Below are positions 10,935 to 21,257 of a stretch of DNA of 64,000 bases, in pieces; position 1 is the first letter of the stretch, and the number at the start of each line of letters is the position of its first letter. This DNA comes from Toxorhynchites rutilus septentrionalis (lineage: Eukaryota > Arthropoda > Insecta > Diptera > Culicidae). The translations under genes were made by a program, and so were the position numbers. The stretch lies in assembly GCF_029784135.1 (NCBI RefSeq), contig NC_073746.1, positions 33,510,387 to 33,574,386 of the forward strand, given 5' to 3'. The notes under the pieces are model-generated. The model had not been told where the DNA came from and did not search any database. It worked only from the letters and a program-made list of their open reading frames with translations.

Positions 10935-11680
10935 ACAGGAAGTGGGTTATATCTATGGTATAACCGCAAGGGTGACGTAGGACTATCGTTGATTTAGAGA
11001 TCATTTGTTTGAAGTAGAATCTAAATCCATTCTGAATGAATGAATAAATGAATATTTGGGGGACTTCGAAAACGAGAGCGTTACGTTGGAGGCACAAGGA
11101 TTTATGCATCCAATATAGGATACGAAAAACCTTGTTCTGAAGAATTATCTTCAGAAGCTTTCCTGCTAACTGTACTTGAGTGACAAATCACAAACCCAAA
11201 TGTATTATATGGATATTTTATGGATAGAAAACAATAAAATAAACTCTTTCGCTTGAATGTAATTTTCAATTCCAAGGGGAACTGGCAGATTATTTTCCAG
11301 CAACGATTAGATATTTCCAAATTTTCCTCGATACTGGAAGCCCACCAGTGGTTAATGCTAATTCGATAACCACCTGTTAATAGCACTTGATTGAAACATA
11401 TTTGGTCACAGTGTTACATGGATAGAAAACATTCAAATAAACTCTTTCACATGAATGTATTTTTCAATTCCCAGAGGAACTGGTCTCTTATTTTCCGGAT
11501 CTTTCTCGATGCCATTCATCCAAATGAAAAGAATTCCGTGCGTGTATGTGTGTGTGTAGCGGCTGCTTCGATGGTCACCTTCTCTTCTCCTGAAGGATCG
11601 GCTTCTCTGTGCTCCCTCACAGTTTCAAACAAACTGCTTGCGTTTCAGGGGAGATCTCGATCCTTCGCTGTCCAGCACTA

Positions 11681-11870
11681 TCAGCAACAATGTTGTCTTG
11701 TCGATGTGCTCACGAAAAATGAATGCGTCTCACCATCAGAATATCGCTTAAGTATGCTTTTTGTGCGTGATTGAATCGAGAGAAGGCGTGGTTTACGATG
11801 GCAATTTGGAAGGCAAACTAGAGGGAAATGAACTCTCTGAGCTCGGAACTTTCGACGACTGAGCAATAAT
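11681..11870 (-). pseudogene. Histone H2B remnant (A copy 3, first)
   Basis: The complement is almost the same as the H2B block at 533-781 (SRRKFRAQRVH and SILKRYSDGE frames). It is flanked by its own copy of the TATGTGTGTGTGT block. It is not functional. Confidence 0.55.
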
Positions 11871-12334
11871 CGATTGCGGGCGCATACAATATTGGATACG
11901 GAAATATCCTACTGATGGGGAAGAATAATCTTCTGAAGCTATCCTGTTAATTGCGATTGATTGAAAAACCACAAAACCAAATGTATTTGGTCACAGTGCT
12001 ACATGGATAGAAAACTTTCAATTAAACTCTTTCACATGAATATATTTTGAAAATTCCCAAAGGAACTGGCAGATTATTTTCAGTAACGATTAGATATTTC
12101 CACATTTTCCTCGATACTGGAAGCCCACCAGTGGTTAATACCAACTCGATAACCACCTGTTAATAGCACTTGATTGAAACATATTTGGTCACAGTGTAAC
12201 ATGGATAGAAAACATTCAATTAAACTCTTTCACATGAATATATTTTGAAAATTCCCAAAGGAACTGGCAGATTATTTTCCAGCAATGATTAGATCTTTCC
12301 GGAACTTTCTCGATGCTGAATGGCATCCTAACGG

Positions 12335-12580
12335 AAAAAAGTTCTGCGCGTGTATGTGTCGATCCTTCGCCGTCCACCTCCTCCAGCACGTTAGGCAACG
12401 ATGTTGTCTTGTCGATGTCCTCACGAAAAATGAATGTGTCTCACCACCAGAATATCGCTTAAGTATGCTTTTTGTGTGTGATTGAATCGAGAGAAGGTGT
12501 GGTTTACGATGGCAATTTGGAAGGCAAACTAGAGGGGAATGAACTCTCTGAGCTCGGAACTTTCGGCGACTGAGCAATAA
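12335..12580 (-). pseudogene. Histone H2B remnant (A copy 3, second)
   Basis: A second H2B block in the same A element, again on the minus strand, keeps the TTCGTGAGGACA and GCTGGAGGAGGTGGACGG portions. The presence of two copies per element shows an internal segmental duplication of the H2B cargo, also seen in A copy 4 on either side of the LINE insertion. Confidence 0.55.
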
Positions 12581-13068
12581 TCGATTGCGGGCGCATACAA
12601 TATTGGATACGGAAATATCCTACTGATGGGGAAGAATAATCTTCTGAAGCTATCCTGTTAATTGCGATTGATTGAAAAACCACAAAACCAAATGTATTTG
12701 GTCACAGTGCTACATGGATAGAAAACTTTCAATTAAACTCTTTCACATGAATATATTTTGAAAATTCCCAAAGGAACTGGCAGATTATTTTCAGTAACGA
12801 TTAGATATTTCCACATTTTCCTCGATACTGGAAGCCCACCAGTGGTTAATGCCAACTCGATAACCACCTGTTAATAGCCGCGCGTGTATGTGTGTGTAGC
12901 GATGTCTTCCCAGGGAACCGTTTGTGGCATCACTTTCCTCCTGATAGATTCCCTTCTGGCCTAGGGTGCACAAACAGGCTCTTGGTGACACCGTTCATCC
13001 GCGCTTTCATGATAAATAAAGAGCTTCACCGCAACAGCGACAACATGCTCCAATCGCTGTTCAATTAG

Positions 13069-13112
13069 AACTGAGTGGATTTCCGAGCGCCGCTCGCTTA
13101 TATACCGATTGG
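13069..13112 (-). promoter_or_regulatory. Core promoter block (A copy 3)
   Basis: On the minus strand CCAAT (13108-13112), TATATAAG (13097-13104) and CTCAGTT (initiator, 13069-13075) follow in order with about 30 nt between TATA and initiator. It is the same arrangement as at 31082-31125. Confidence 0.65.
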
Positions 13113-13358
13113 TGATTTCAATAGCCTGTTTTGAAAGCAATTTTAAGACTATTGAAACAAGTTTTTGGTTCAAAAAGTAACAAGTATATAACGCGTAGAC
13201 ATTTTATCTTTCGAATGAAGTGTTTATCATACCATTTCGTTCAGTTGTTTAGGAGCTATTAACGCTCAAAATCTCGGTCTCCGGCGTAACGCTTTCGTTT
13301 TCGAAACTTTTATTTTACACCCCGGTATAGAAATGAAAGACGTAGTCCTACGTCAAAA

Positions 13359-14359
13359 CGTGGGATCAGAGCTTGGAAATATCTCTTCCGCATCAATCTT
13401 TTCAGCTGAATTTCAGACCACATTCGATCATTACACCATTGCATTCGGGATACCGAAAATGAACCAATGCCAAGGCTTACAATCACAGCAGGCCACTCAC
13501 AGTTGATTCATTCATTGTCGTTCATTCTCTTTTTCGTTCTGTTCTGCGTTCACGTGAGCAAGAGGAAATATCCCTTGTTTTGTCATTCATTGATATTAAT
13601 ATACCAGTCCATTCAATATCAACATCGTTCTCGGACACTGACGTCAGTAGAGCTGTCGCATGTCAAAATACAAACAAAAACAGAAATTCCCTTTTTGATA
13701 GCAATTCGGCCATAGTTCTGTGCGCATGGTATCTAAGGAATTTCTCGTGAAATTTAGTTTATTCAATCTGATATGTTGGACAAATCATCAGTTTGGACGA
13801 CTGTTCACATATTCTAGGAGAGGTGAACAGATACCCCACCCCTACCTTTATAGAGGGGGGTGTCTATTCACCATAGATACGTTTCGTGTGATCCTATTAT
13901 ACATCCTACATGCATAGTGAGACCGATTTACATTCACTCAGAACGTTGCGTGGCTTTCATCAAAAGAAGTGTATTTAAAAAAAATATTAAAAAAATGTTT
14001 TGGGAAAAAAAACAAGCGACTTTTACTGATTTTTATTATCAATAAATTTGAATTTTGTGATATAATACTTCGTAACTCAAATAAAAGTTATCCTCAATGT
14101 TGATTTTTTTCCACAGAAATAAAAACAAAAATCATAAAAAAACGTAAAAAAATGACAATAAAAGTTACAAAAACCGAAAAATAAAAAACAAATTGAGGTC
14201 CGCGTTCCTTCGGGACTGACATTGAATTTTCCGTCTTTTTCACGCCAATTTCATTGGATTTTTCATTCGGAGAGTGTCGTAACAAAGTTAGAAAATGATT
14301 TTGAGAAAAGTCGGCTATCGAACAACGAGTACTCACGCGGGACAGGCGAACTTGTCGGA
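13359..14359. other. No recognised gene; imperfect hairpin near 13824-13870
   Basis: A stretch GGTGAACAGATACCCCACCC is followed by an imperfect inverted partner GGGGGGTGTCTATTCACC. Nothing coding is recognised. The region 13980-14180 is A/T-rich. Confidence 0.4.
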
Positions 14360-14642
14360 CTCCTACACCCAAACTAGCATTGTCAGAACGCATTTCATTT
14401 TCGACAGATAACATGTCATTTCGTGCGTTGAAGTGTCACATAGGCAAATAATGTCATATGTCCCCAACGCATCAAAATGTTTGTATGTATGGAAGCAGAC
14501 ATCTCTTTCTTTTTTCATGTTTTTTGGGATTGCACCCAAAAAAAGTCCAAACGACGTCAACGGGAATCAAACCGAGGCCGGCTGGAATGCAAGACTGTTT
14601 TACACGATTACGCTATCCACACAGCTAATGATGCTGTTGGAG
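14360..14642 (-). mobile_element. tRNA-derived SINE, copy 1
   Basis: On the minus strand the head carries an A-box-like TAGCTGTGTGGATAGCG and a B-box-like GGTTTGATTCCCG, the two RNA polymerase III promoter boxes of tRNA-derived SINEs. The tail contains ACTAGTTTGGGTGTAGG reversed at about 14363-14380. A second copy in the opposite orientation is at 38886-39105. The head is too degenerate to be a working tRNA. Confidence 0.7.
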
Positions 14643-14681
14643 AGGAGCGTGGTAATATTACATCTCATTACAAATAGAAGT

Positions 14682-14723
14682 TGGAAAGTGTTTTCTAATT
14701 TTACTCCTAGAAAACACTTTCCA
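14682..14723. repeat. Perfect 15-bp hairpin upstream of DD37E transposase
   Basis: TGGAAAGTGTTTTCT at 14682-14696 is followed after a 12-nt loop by AGAAAACACTTTCCA at 14709-14723. It lies at the point where the transposase frame becomes open, so it may mark the junction where the 5' end of the transposon was lost. Confidence 0.8.
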
Positions 14724-14729
14724 GCATAA

Positions 14730-15614
14730 AGTAGATCTATATCCATCTCGGTCTGGATTTCTGAAAAAGATCACAAGCGCGTAGTTAAGCAGTTTAGACG
14801 TGATCCGAGAAGTTCGGTCCGGGATGTCGCCAATAAGCTGAATTTGTCAAGTTCATTCGTCCAGCGGACCAAGCAGCGGGAGGGCCTGCGTACATACAAG
14901 GTTCAGAAGGCTCCTAACCGCGACGAAAGGCAAAACATGGTGGGGAAGACGCGAGCCCGGAAGCTGTACACCGAAATGCTGACGAAGCCGCATTTCCTGG
15001 TAATGGACGACGAAACCTACGTCAAAGCGGACTTTCGTCAGCTGCCGGGCCTTTTGTTCTTCTCCGCAAAGGACAAATTCAGCGTTCCGGAGGAGATTCG
15101 CAAGCAGAAACTATCCAAGTTTGCCAAAAAGTACATGGTGTGGCAAGCGATCTGCTCTTGCGGAAAGCGGAGCGCCCTCTTCGTGATGACCGGCACGGTA
15201 AACGGGCAGGTTTACCTTAAGGAGTGCCTACAGAAGCGCTTACTACCACTATTGAAGCAGCACGAGTGCCCGACCATCTTCTGGCCGGATCTCGCTTCGT
15301 GCCACTATTTAAAGGATGTGTTGGAGTGGTACGAAGCGAACGGGGTCACCCTCGTGCCAAAGGAAATGAACCCGCCCAACGCGCCGGAGCATCGCCCAAT
15401 AGAGAAATATTGGGCGATTATGAAGCAGGCCCTCCGGAAGAACCCAAAAGTTGTCAAATCGGAGGCGGACTTCAAGAGAAAATGGATTTCTGTTCAAAAA
15501 AAAACTACAACCAGACGTTGTACAGAACCTTATGGACGGTGTAAAGAGGAAGGTGCGAGCATACGGGCTTGGGCTCGAAGTATGAATAAAAAGAAAATGC
15601 CAAAAGTTGTTTAA
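14730..15614 (+). pseudogene. DD37E Tc1/mariner-group transposase, broken
   Basis: The frame is open from about 14730, upstream of the first ATG at 14844. It codes a helix-turn-helix segment (VVKQFRRDPRSSVRDVANKL) and then the catalytic core. The catalytic residues are the aspartate in LVMDDETY, the aspartate in IFWPDLASCHY and the glutamate in RPIEKYW. Exactly 37 residues separate the last two, the spacing of the mosquito ITmD37E family. Two breaks are visible. The N-terminus lacks a start and most of the first DNA-binding helices. Near 15497-15505 an A-run (CAAAAAAAAAC) holds one base too many, so the C-terminus is read out of frame; the frame one base over gives LQPDVVQNLMDG and a natural stop. 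A DNA transposase relic, confident. Confidence 0.92.
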
Positions 15615-15909
15615 TAGTTTTATTTTACTGTCTAAAATTTTCAAAAGGATCGGTCTACTGGGCGAATTTCTACAGCGTTTTTTCCGTGATGCAATTTGAT
15701 GTGACACACCCTTTATTGCCGTACCATATATATTATACAAATGCTTAGCCGTGTTTGTGAGTCATGGCATTTTCTGTCATTTTTATGCTCGGGATGACAA
15801 AACATGAGCTAAAAATCGATTTTGGGTGTAGTTCCTTCAATTGAAAACAAACGCTTCAAGTATCTCAAAACAACTACTAACCCCAAAAAACGAGTAGTTT
15901 TGAAATAAA

Positions 15910-17625
15910 ACTAGAAGTGGATTATATCTGTGATATAAACGCAAGGTGGACGTAGGACTACCGTTATCTTAAGTAACAAACATAAAGGCTCTAAGACATT
16001 GAATAAGCCGTTAAGCATTACACATAGTTGGAAATTTTGTTGTGAAGGTTTTGATTTGTTTTTTTTCTATCCCGCCTTGCTATTTGCTTTTGTTTGTTTT
16101 CTACAAGCGTGTATGTGCATTACTTATCAGTCTACACTCGTATGTTATTGAAAAAAAAAACCCTAGTCGAATTTCAACAATGATTGAAAATATTATACAA
16201 AATGTTTGAAAGTATGGCTGTGACAAGGCACCCCATTTCTTTGCCATTTTTGTTTAGCACGACACGGCCCCTGTTGGGGAGCCTGGCCGTCAAATTCTAA
16301 ACTCCGATAGTTTCGTTCCAGGCCCCCAACATCGAAGGGAAAACTCCTTTTCCCCCACACAAAAAAGTAACAGGAGGGTTGGGTCCAAGACACGACCGCA
16401 AAGTTTACGTAGGATTCCGTTAGGCTATCTGTTGATTTTGGATATGTTTGAAGAATTACATCGTTAAACTCTTTGATAATGATTTGGTGGCCCTGAAAAA
16501 GGCCGTTTTGTTTGGTTGTTGGGAATTGTTTGTTCACTCCACCAGTATTTACCGAGTGATGATGACAGAAGGATGGTAAACAGTCGTTGAATGGCGCGTA
16601 TCAGATAAAAGATACCGAAGTGGAACGAGATATGATGAAAACCGTCCTCTGTGATCCTAGACGAGATGCCTCCTGGGTTATGTATGGATGGAATCAAGAA
16701 AACAAAAACTCACCAATGAGATAATTACCGATACCGAACACAATTATCAATTTTTCTCATCAGTAAAAACATGTTACTTTATTATATAGAAAACATATTT
16801 GAAATGAAAAAGGTAAATTTCTATTCTAATTTTAACTTTCCGACTGTTTATTCAACCCAATGCGGATTTTAATTGGACTAACAACAACTAATACTAAATG
16901 TAGAGCATATGGGAAATCACTTTTTCTAATATTTCTTCGCTTTTCCGATTTTTCTCGCCGCATAAACTTTTCTTGGGTGAAAATGAGCACAACGAAACAG
17001 ACAGCTTAAACCAAACGGCCCGTTCTCGAGCGGGAACACACCTTGGTTTTTTTTAATGAAAATTGAAATAAATCATTTCATATTTCAAGTCTTTTTAACA
17101 CAACTGCAAACATATACAATTTTACAATTACAGTTGTGCTAAATTTTTCACAATACACGATCGGTCATGGATATGGAATATCACGAAGCAACCAAACATT
17201 AAGGTTCCAAATTTAAATTTTATTTCCTAGAATTAATCGTATCACTCACCTTACATACAATATAAAAATGCCCCCAACTTGCATGTATTTGAAATGCCGA
17301 TTTCCCCCAGGCAGCTGGGTTTTGATGTCTCTGTTAGGGACCCGCTGCATGTCTCGTCAATTCGACCAATCAGAAGTGGGTATTTCCGTTCCGATAGGGG
17401 TTGAGATTTTTCAATTGTTCGATAGTTAGTTTCATGACACATATTATTTTCTTCAAAATAAAAATTGTTATGAAGTACCGAATTCGATTGACGCATAAAT
17501 TTCATCAATCCATCATGAAATGACTGAGCAATAAGCGTTTGAAATTGGACAATTTTCACGATGTGCTCGATTTTCGATTTTCAGTTTGTACCCCAATATG
17601 TTCCCGAAAGACGTAATCCTACGTC
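15910..17625 (-). mobile_element. Family D element (related ends)
   Basis: The left end reads CTAGAAGTGGATTATATCTG, then a variant hairpin and GTGGACGTAGGACTACCG. The right end reads CCCGAAAGACGTAATCCTACGTC. These are variants of the A/B ends. Inside lies a histone-type stem-loop (16489-16504) on the minus strand and a block at 16200-16400 (GGCCCCCAACATCGAAGGG) that resembles another at 17860-18070. The orientation call follows the A copies with the same end order. The gene that supplied the stem-loop is not recognisable. Confidence 0.5.
16489..16504 (-). promoter_or_regulatory. Histone-type 3' stem-loop
   Basis: The complement reads GGCCTTTTTCAGGGCC, matching the histone stem-loop consensus with one variable stem pair. 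No coding remnant upstream on this strand was identified with confidence. Confidence 0.65.
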
Positions 17626-19083
17626 AAAACCAATGGTTATGCCATCGGGAAGACCAAAATATTCACACATAACAAGGCCGACGGCATATCCACAAAACGC
17701 ATGAACAATGGTGCAACAAAATGCACAACCAACATTTCCTTTTACACAAAATTCATAATAGTGCAGTCCAGTTCACAATATTACATAATTTATACAATTT
17801 TATTCCAGGTTACTCTTCTTCTATTTACAGGTTTTCTATTATATTTTTACAGGTTTCATAATCATAATGTTGGGTGCCTGGCCCACTTCGAAAGCTATTT
17901 TTTTCCGGACACCCAACACTGAATGGGAAGGACCTTCTACCAACACAAATTCGAATTGCCGTCGGCGATGCGAACATAAACAGAATTCGAAGCAGTTCCG
18001 ACGGCAGATACAACTACATAAAACGACCAGCACAAACAATAACGAAGATTTAGTTTCTTAATTAAGAACACAGTGCTGGTAGGACTACGTTTACTATATT
18101 CACTTTTAACAAACTACATATATTCATAACTTAACTTTCACAAAATTACGAATTGTATTTAACATTCAAATAACACCGAACAATAATATACACTGAATCA
18201 AAATAAGTTTTTTCCGTGATGGAAGACTTCGTTCTGATTTCGCTCTCCAGAGTTACAGCTTCTCCGCTACGCTGATGCTACCTTGATCTGATTCGGCTGT
18301 GGTGAATTTCGTGTTCTGTTTCTTTCTCCTTCTTCGTACAGGAGAGAGCAACGACTACGTAACGACTCTCTCCTGCTATGATACAGCCGAATCAAGGCCC
18401 AGCTGATCATACTGCCCGTGTTTATTGACACCTTCGTTTGCGAGCAGCTGATCGCGCAATTGGGGTGATCAGTTAGTCCCGAACAGCCCCCGTACGCAGT
18501 GGCAAAATAGGAACAGATGCTCTTGGTCGTGATTGTATCACGGGACACCCAATCGATTTCTCAAATGCATGCGAAAACGAATCCATTCGCTCCAGTCTCT
18601 AGTCTTCGAAAAGACCCTTGGGAAACTTTCCTACTCGTTCACCTCCATTGCCTTGAGAAAGGTACTCGATCCCTCGCCGTCCAGCTCGCCCAGCAACGGT
18701 GTTGTCCAGTCGGTGTCCTCACGAAGAATGCGAGCGCATTTGCAAGCGAGTAAAAAAATCACAGCCTGCATGTATTAGCGATGAGGGTTTCTCCAGTTGC
18801 TTTGATTTTGCGTCCGTGTTTGGGAACACATTCCGATCACCACAAAAGCTAGATTGTTATGATTTCAATAGCCTAATTTCAAAGCAATTTTAAAGCTATT
18901 GAAAAAGACGGGTGGGTAATGTCGAGGACATAACCGGAGTGACGTAGGACTATGCAAAGGGGACAGCTTTTGTTAAATATATATTTTAAATATATTGTTT
19001 TATTTTCTTCACCTACGTGAATACCTACCTATCTACCTGAAAAATGGATTAGTTTACTGTTTACTCTTTATGAATATGTTAAT

Positions 19084-19099
19084 GGTTCTGAAAAGAACC
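19084..19099 (-). promoter_or_regulatory. Histone-type 3' stem-loop (B copy 1, distal)
   Basis: The complement is GGTTCTTTTCAGAACC, a perfect histone stem-loop shape. The same element occurs in B copy 2 at 54228-54243. Confidence 0.75.
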
Positions 19100-19674
19100 T
19101 TTGGTGTTGTGTTTTTGTTATCAATCGATATTCCCATCTTGTTCGGCTAAACCTTCCTGTTTAGCGATTTGTTGTCACTCGCCACAGCTTTCACAGTTGG
19201 AAAATTTCTTCCCATCCAGCTTGTGACATATTTTACAGTAAATTACTTTCAATGGCACGTCGCATTACCACCACCCAGTGCCGGATTGGAGGTAATTTTA
19301 ACCTGTAATTGAACATTTGCGATGACATTGGTACAGTGTCGACTTTCAATGTGGGATCATAATTTGGATCTCTATGTTTACAAAAATGTCCAACTAAATA
19401 AGTCACATTACATGTCCGTCCAATTAGCTAAATGTCGAACTAATTGTAGATTACTGTACTTTCAATCTGGAAACAATTTAAGAATTGGTGAAAATTGAAT
19501 AATCAGGAAAGTCCCCAACTACCAATAAGCTCAGAACAACTGCCAAATTCACATACTTATCAAATCCTGGCAAACAAATTATGAAAACATCAATTTGTGT
19601 TTTATTATTATTTTGGATAATGTTTTAGAAAGCATTGAACTTTATTTCCTAAACTCTTTTTTGGAAGGTTTAAT

Positions 19675-19690
19675 GGCCCTGAAAAGCGCC
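19675..19690 (-). promoter_or_regulatory. Histone H2A 3' stem-loop (B copy 1)
   Basis: The complement reads GGCGCTTTTCAGGGCC. It stands 3' of the H2A remnant, with a purine-rich AAAAAAGAG about 16 nt beyond it that could be a histone downstream element. Confidence 0.8.
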
Positions 19691-20163
19691 TTGTTTTATG
19701 GAATGGTTCCAATTTAGAAAACTTAGTACTCGTGGTTTTGAAAAAAAAAACATTTCGAACGCCCTCGATGCCGCCTTGTTCTGGATTTGCCACCAAAGCA
19801 GTTTGTATAAAGAACAAACTTTTTTCTTCTGCTACCTGATGCCGTTTTGCGATTGCGTTTGCCACTCGCCACTCGCCGCAACTGCCTGTTGTTGTCTTGA
19901 TGTCCACCGAACCGAATGTGTTCTGTTCCGAATGTGGGTTTTCTTATCGTTGCGAGCAGCTTTGCCAGCTAACTCGATCACTCCGGCGGCCGAAACTATA
20001 TAACGCCGGCTAGGTGGACTGGTACACAGGTACTAACGCGCTCGACCTAGCTACCTTTTCCGGTGCAATTGGCGGATACACCTACGGGAAATTGCAGACC
20101 ACCACGGTTCGAGCGGGATTTTGCCTTTCCCTTCACTTTTCCTCCTTTGCCATATCCAACCAT
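19691..20163 (-). pseudogene. Histone H2A pseudogene (B copy 1)
   Basis: From an ATG at 20163 the minus strand reads [20 protein letters not shown] and goes on to GGLQFPVG, a nearly intact H2A N-terminus (the family has [20 protein letters not shown]). After that the frame is lost. Nucleotides matching AERV, then LAGKAAR and the DKKTRI region appear in shifted frames, with internal deletions. The normal acidic-patch region is only partly present. The upstream side (20200-20460) has a CCAAT box on the minus strand (GATTGG near 20420), as expected for a histone promoter. The copy is dead as a protein but clearly an H2A gene with its 3' signal. Confidence 0.9.
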
Positions 20164-20684
20164 GGCTGCTTGTGTTGGTTTGTTGATGTGAGGTGATGCG
20201 AAACGATGTGGTGTACGGTTCGGATGAGAATGATCGTTATGGCAGCGGAGAGGGGATTTTTAAGCTGACTGGCTGGCTCGAGAATTACGCATGTGTGAGA
20301 CTGCGACCAATGTTTCGTTCATTTTTTTCTTTTTCCTTTCCAATCGTGCTTCATTCTATTTCCTTGCTGCTCTGGTTGCCCGTTTTGGTCGGTACGATTT
20401 GAGGAGCACAAAATGGACCAATCAAAAATGGGCACATAGTGTATTTGGACAAAGCTTGATATTTCACAATTATTCAATTATTTATCTCAAGAAAAATGAA
20501 ATGTAATTCGTTATGATAGATGCGTAGATATATTTCCTATCAATTGATGCAAAAACCTTTGCGATCTATTGAGAAATGCTCGAGTTATAAGCGTTCCAAA
20601 TCTTGCATTTTTCCTACTTGTTCAGTGCCTAGATTTCCATTTCACCCCCTATATCTTCCGGTTAGACGTAGTCCTACGTCAAAA

Positions 20685-21252
20685 AGTTTTTGGGTCAATA
20701 ATAACCAATCATAGAACACGTGGATATTTTGTCTTTCGAATGAAATGCCAAATGTGTTGCGGAAAACTCTAGGAACGGATAGTCCGATTTGAGCCGTCTT
20801 TATTTTGTTGTATTCGTCTATTCCTGTAAGTCAATATAGCGGAGAGAAAAATCGAAAATTTTTCGGAAAACTCTGAAGCAAGGTCGAAAAATTCGGAAAA
20901 TTGAATTCCCATATGTTCTACAATTAAATCATGAGCAGTGCTAGTCCATTTGATGTATGCGCGAAACATGTATTCCATGTAACGGAGAAACATGTTATTT
21001 GTAAGTGAACCAATCATCTTGAGCGAAAATTGTGTCTGAAAATAAATTTATTTTATAAAACAATTTTGGTACAAATAGTAGGACAATCATAGTAAAAGGA
21101 AATCGTAAAGGGTCAGTTATAAGATCGCTAATCAATGGCGAGTTCTGCTATTGAACCCACGATCGTTCGCTGAGTAAGAAAACGCGAATGTTCGAATGAG
21201 TTCATATTGAAACAAAAAAATATTTCGGGCAAGACGACGTTCTCCGGGTCAG
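20685..21252. repeat. A-type flank, then a dispersed repeat
   Basis: About 60 bp of A-type sequence follows B copy 1. From about 20780 a dispersed repeat starts; parts of it (CATATGTTCTACAATTAAAT and AACATGTTATTTGTAAGTG) recur at 61275-61560 and 62048-62110. At 21000-21035 it shows the uninterrupted version of the site where a SINE has inserted at 61561. Confidence 0.55.
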
Positions 21253-21257
21253 CTAGT
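21235..21257 (+). mobile_element. Helitron-like 3' end
   Basis: The words TCTCCGGGTCAGCTAG followed by T fit the 3' terminus of insect Helitrons (CTRR before a host T), with a GC-containing potential hairpin just upstream (GGGCAAGACGACG...). A similar end, CACCGGGTCAGCTAG plus T, occurs at 29517-29532. The 5' end was not located. Confidence 0.5.

Larger units (their letters stand above)
10935..13358 (-). mobile_element. Family A element, copy 3 (both ends present)
   Basis: This is the best uninterrupted A copy. It starts with ACAGGAAGTGGGTTATATC and its hairpin, then GGGTGACGTAGGACTATCG, and ends with GAAAGACGTAGTCCTACGTC at 13335-13354 followed by AAAA. Inside are two H2B remnants (11681-11870 and 12335-12580), reversed 198-bp units and the promoter block at 13069-13112. 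The left flank ends in AAAAAC and the right flank begins AAAACG, so the target duplication may be an A-rich word. Confidence 0.8.
18908..20684 (-). mobile_element. Family B element, copy 1, carrying H2A
   Basis: The left end is ACGGGTGGGTAATGTCG followed by CATAACCGGAGTGACGTAGGACTAT. The right end is TTAGACGTAGTCCTACGTC and AAAA. The flanks are A-type sequence: the left flank ends in CAATTTTAAAGCTATTGAAA and the right flank resumes with AGTTTTTGGGTC, which matches the uninterrupted A sequence (CTATTGAAACAAGTTTTTGG, for example at 13149-13168). Inside are two histone stem-loops and a histone H2A pseudogene, all on the minus strand. Confidence 0.75.

Noticed and set aside
6068..13358. A and B elements as classical Helitrons
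   Set aside because: Their ends have palindromes but no CTRR-T terminus, so I leave the class open.
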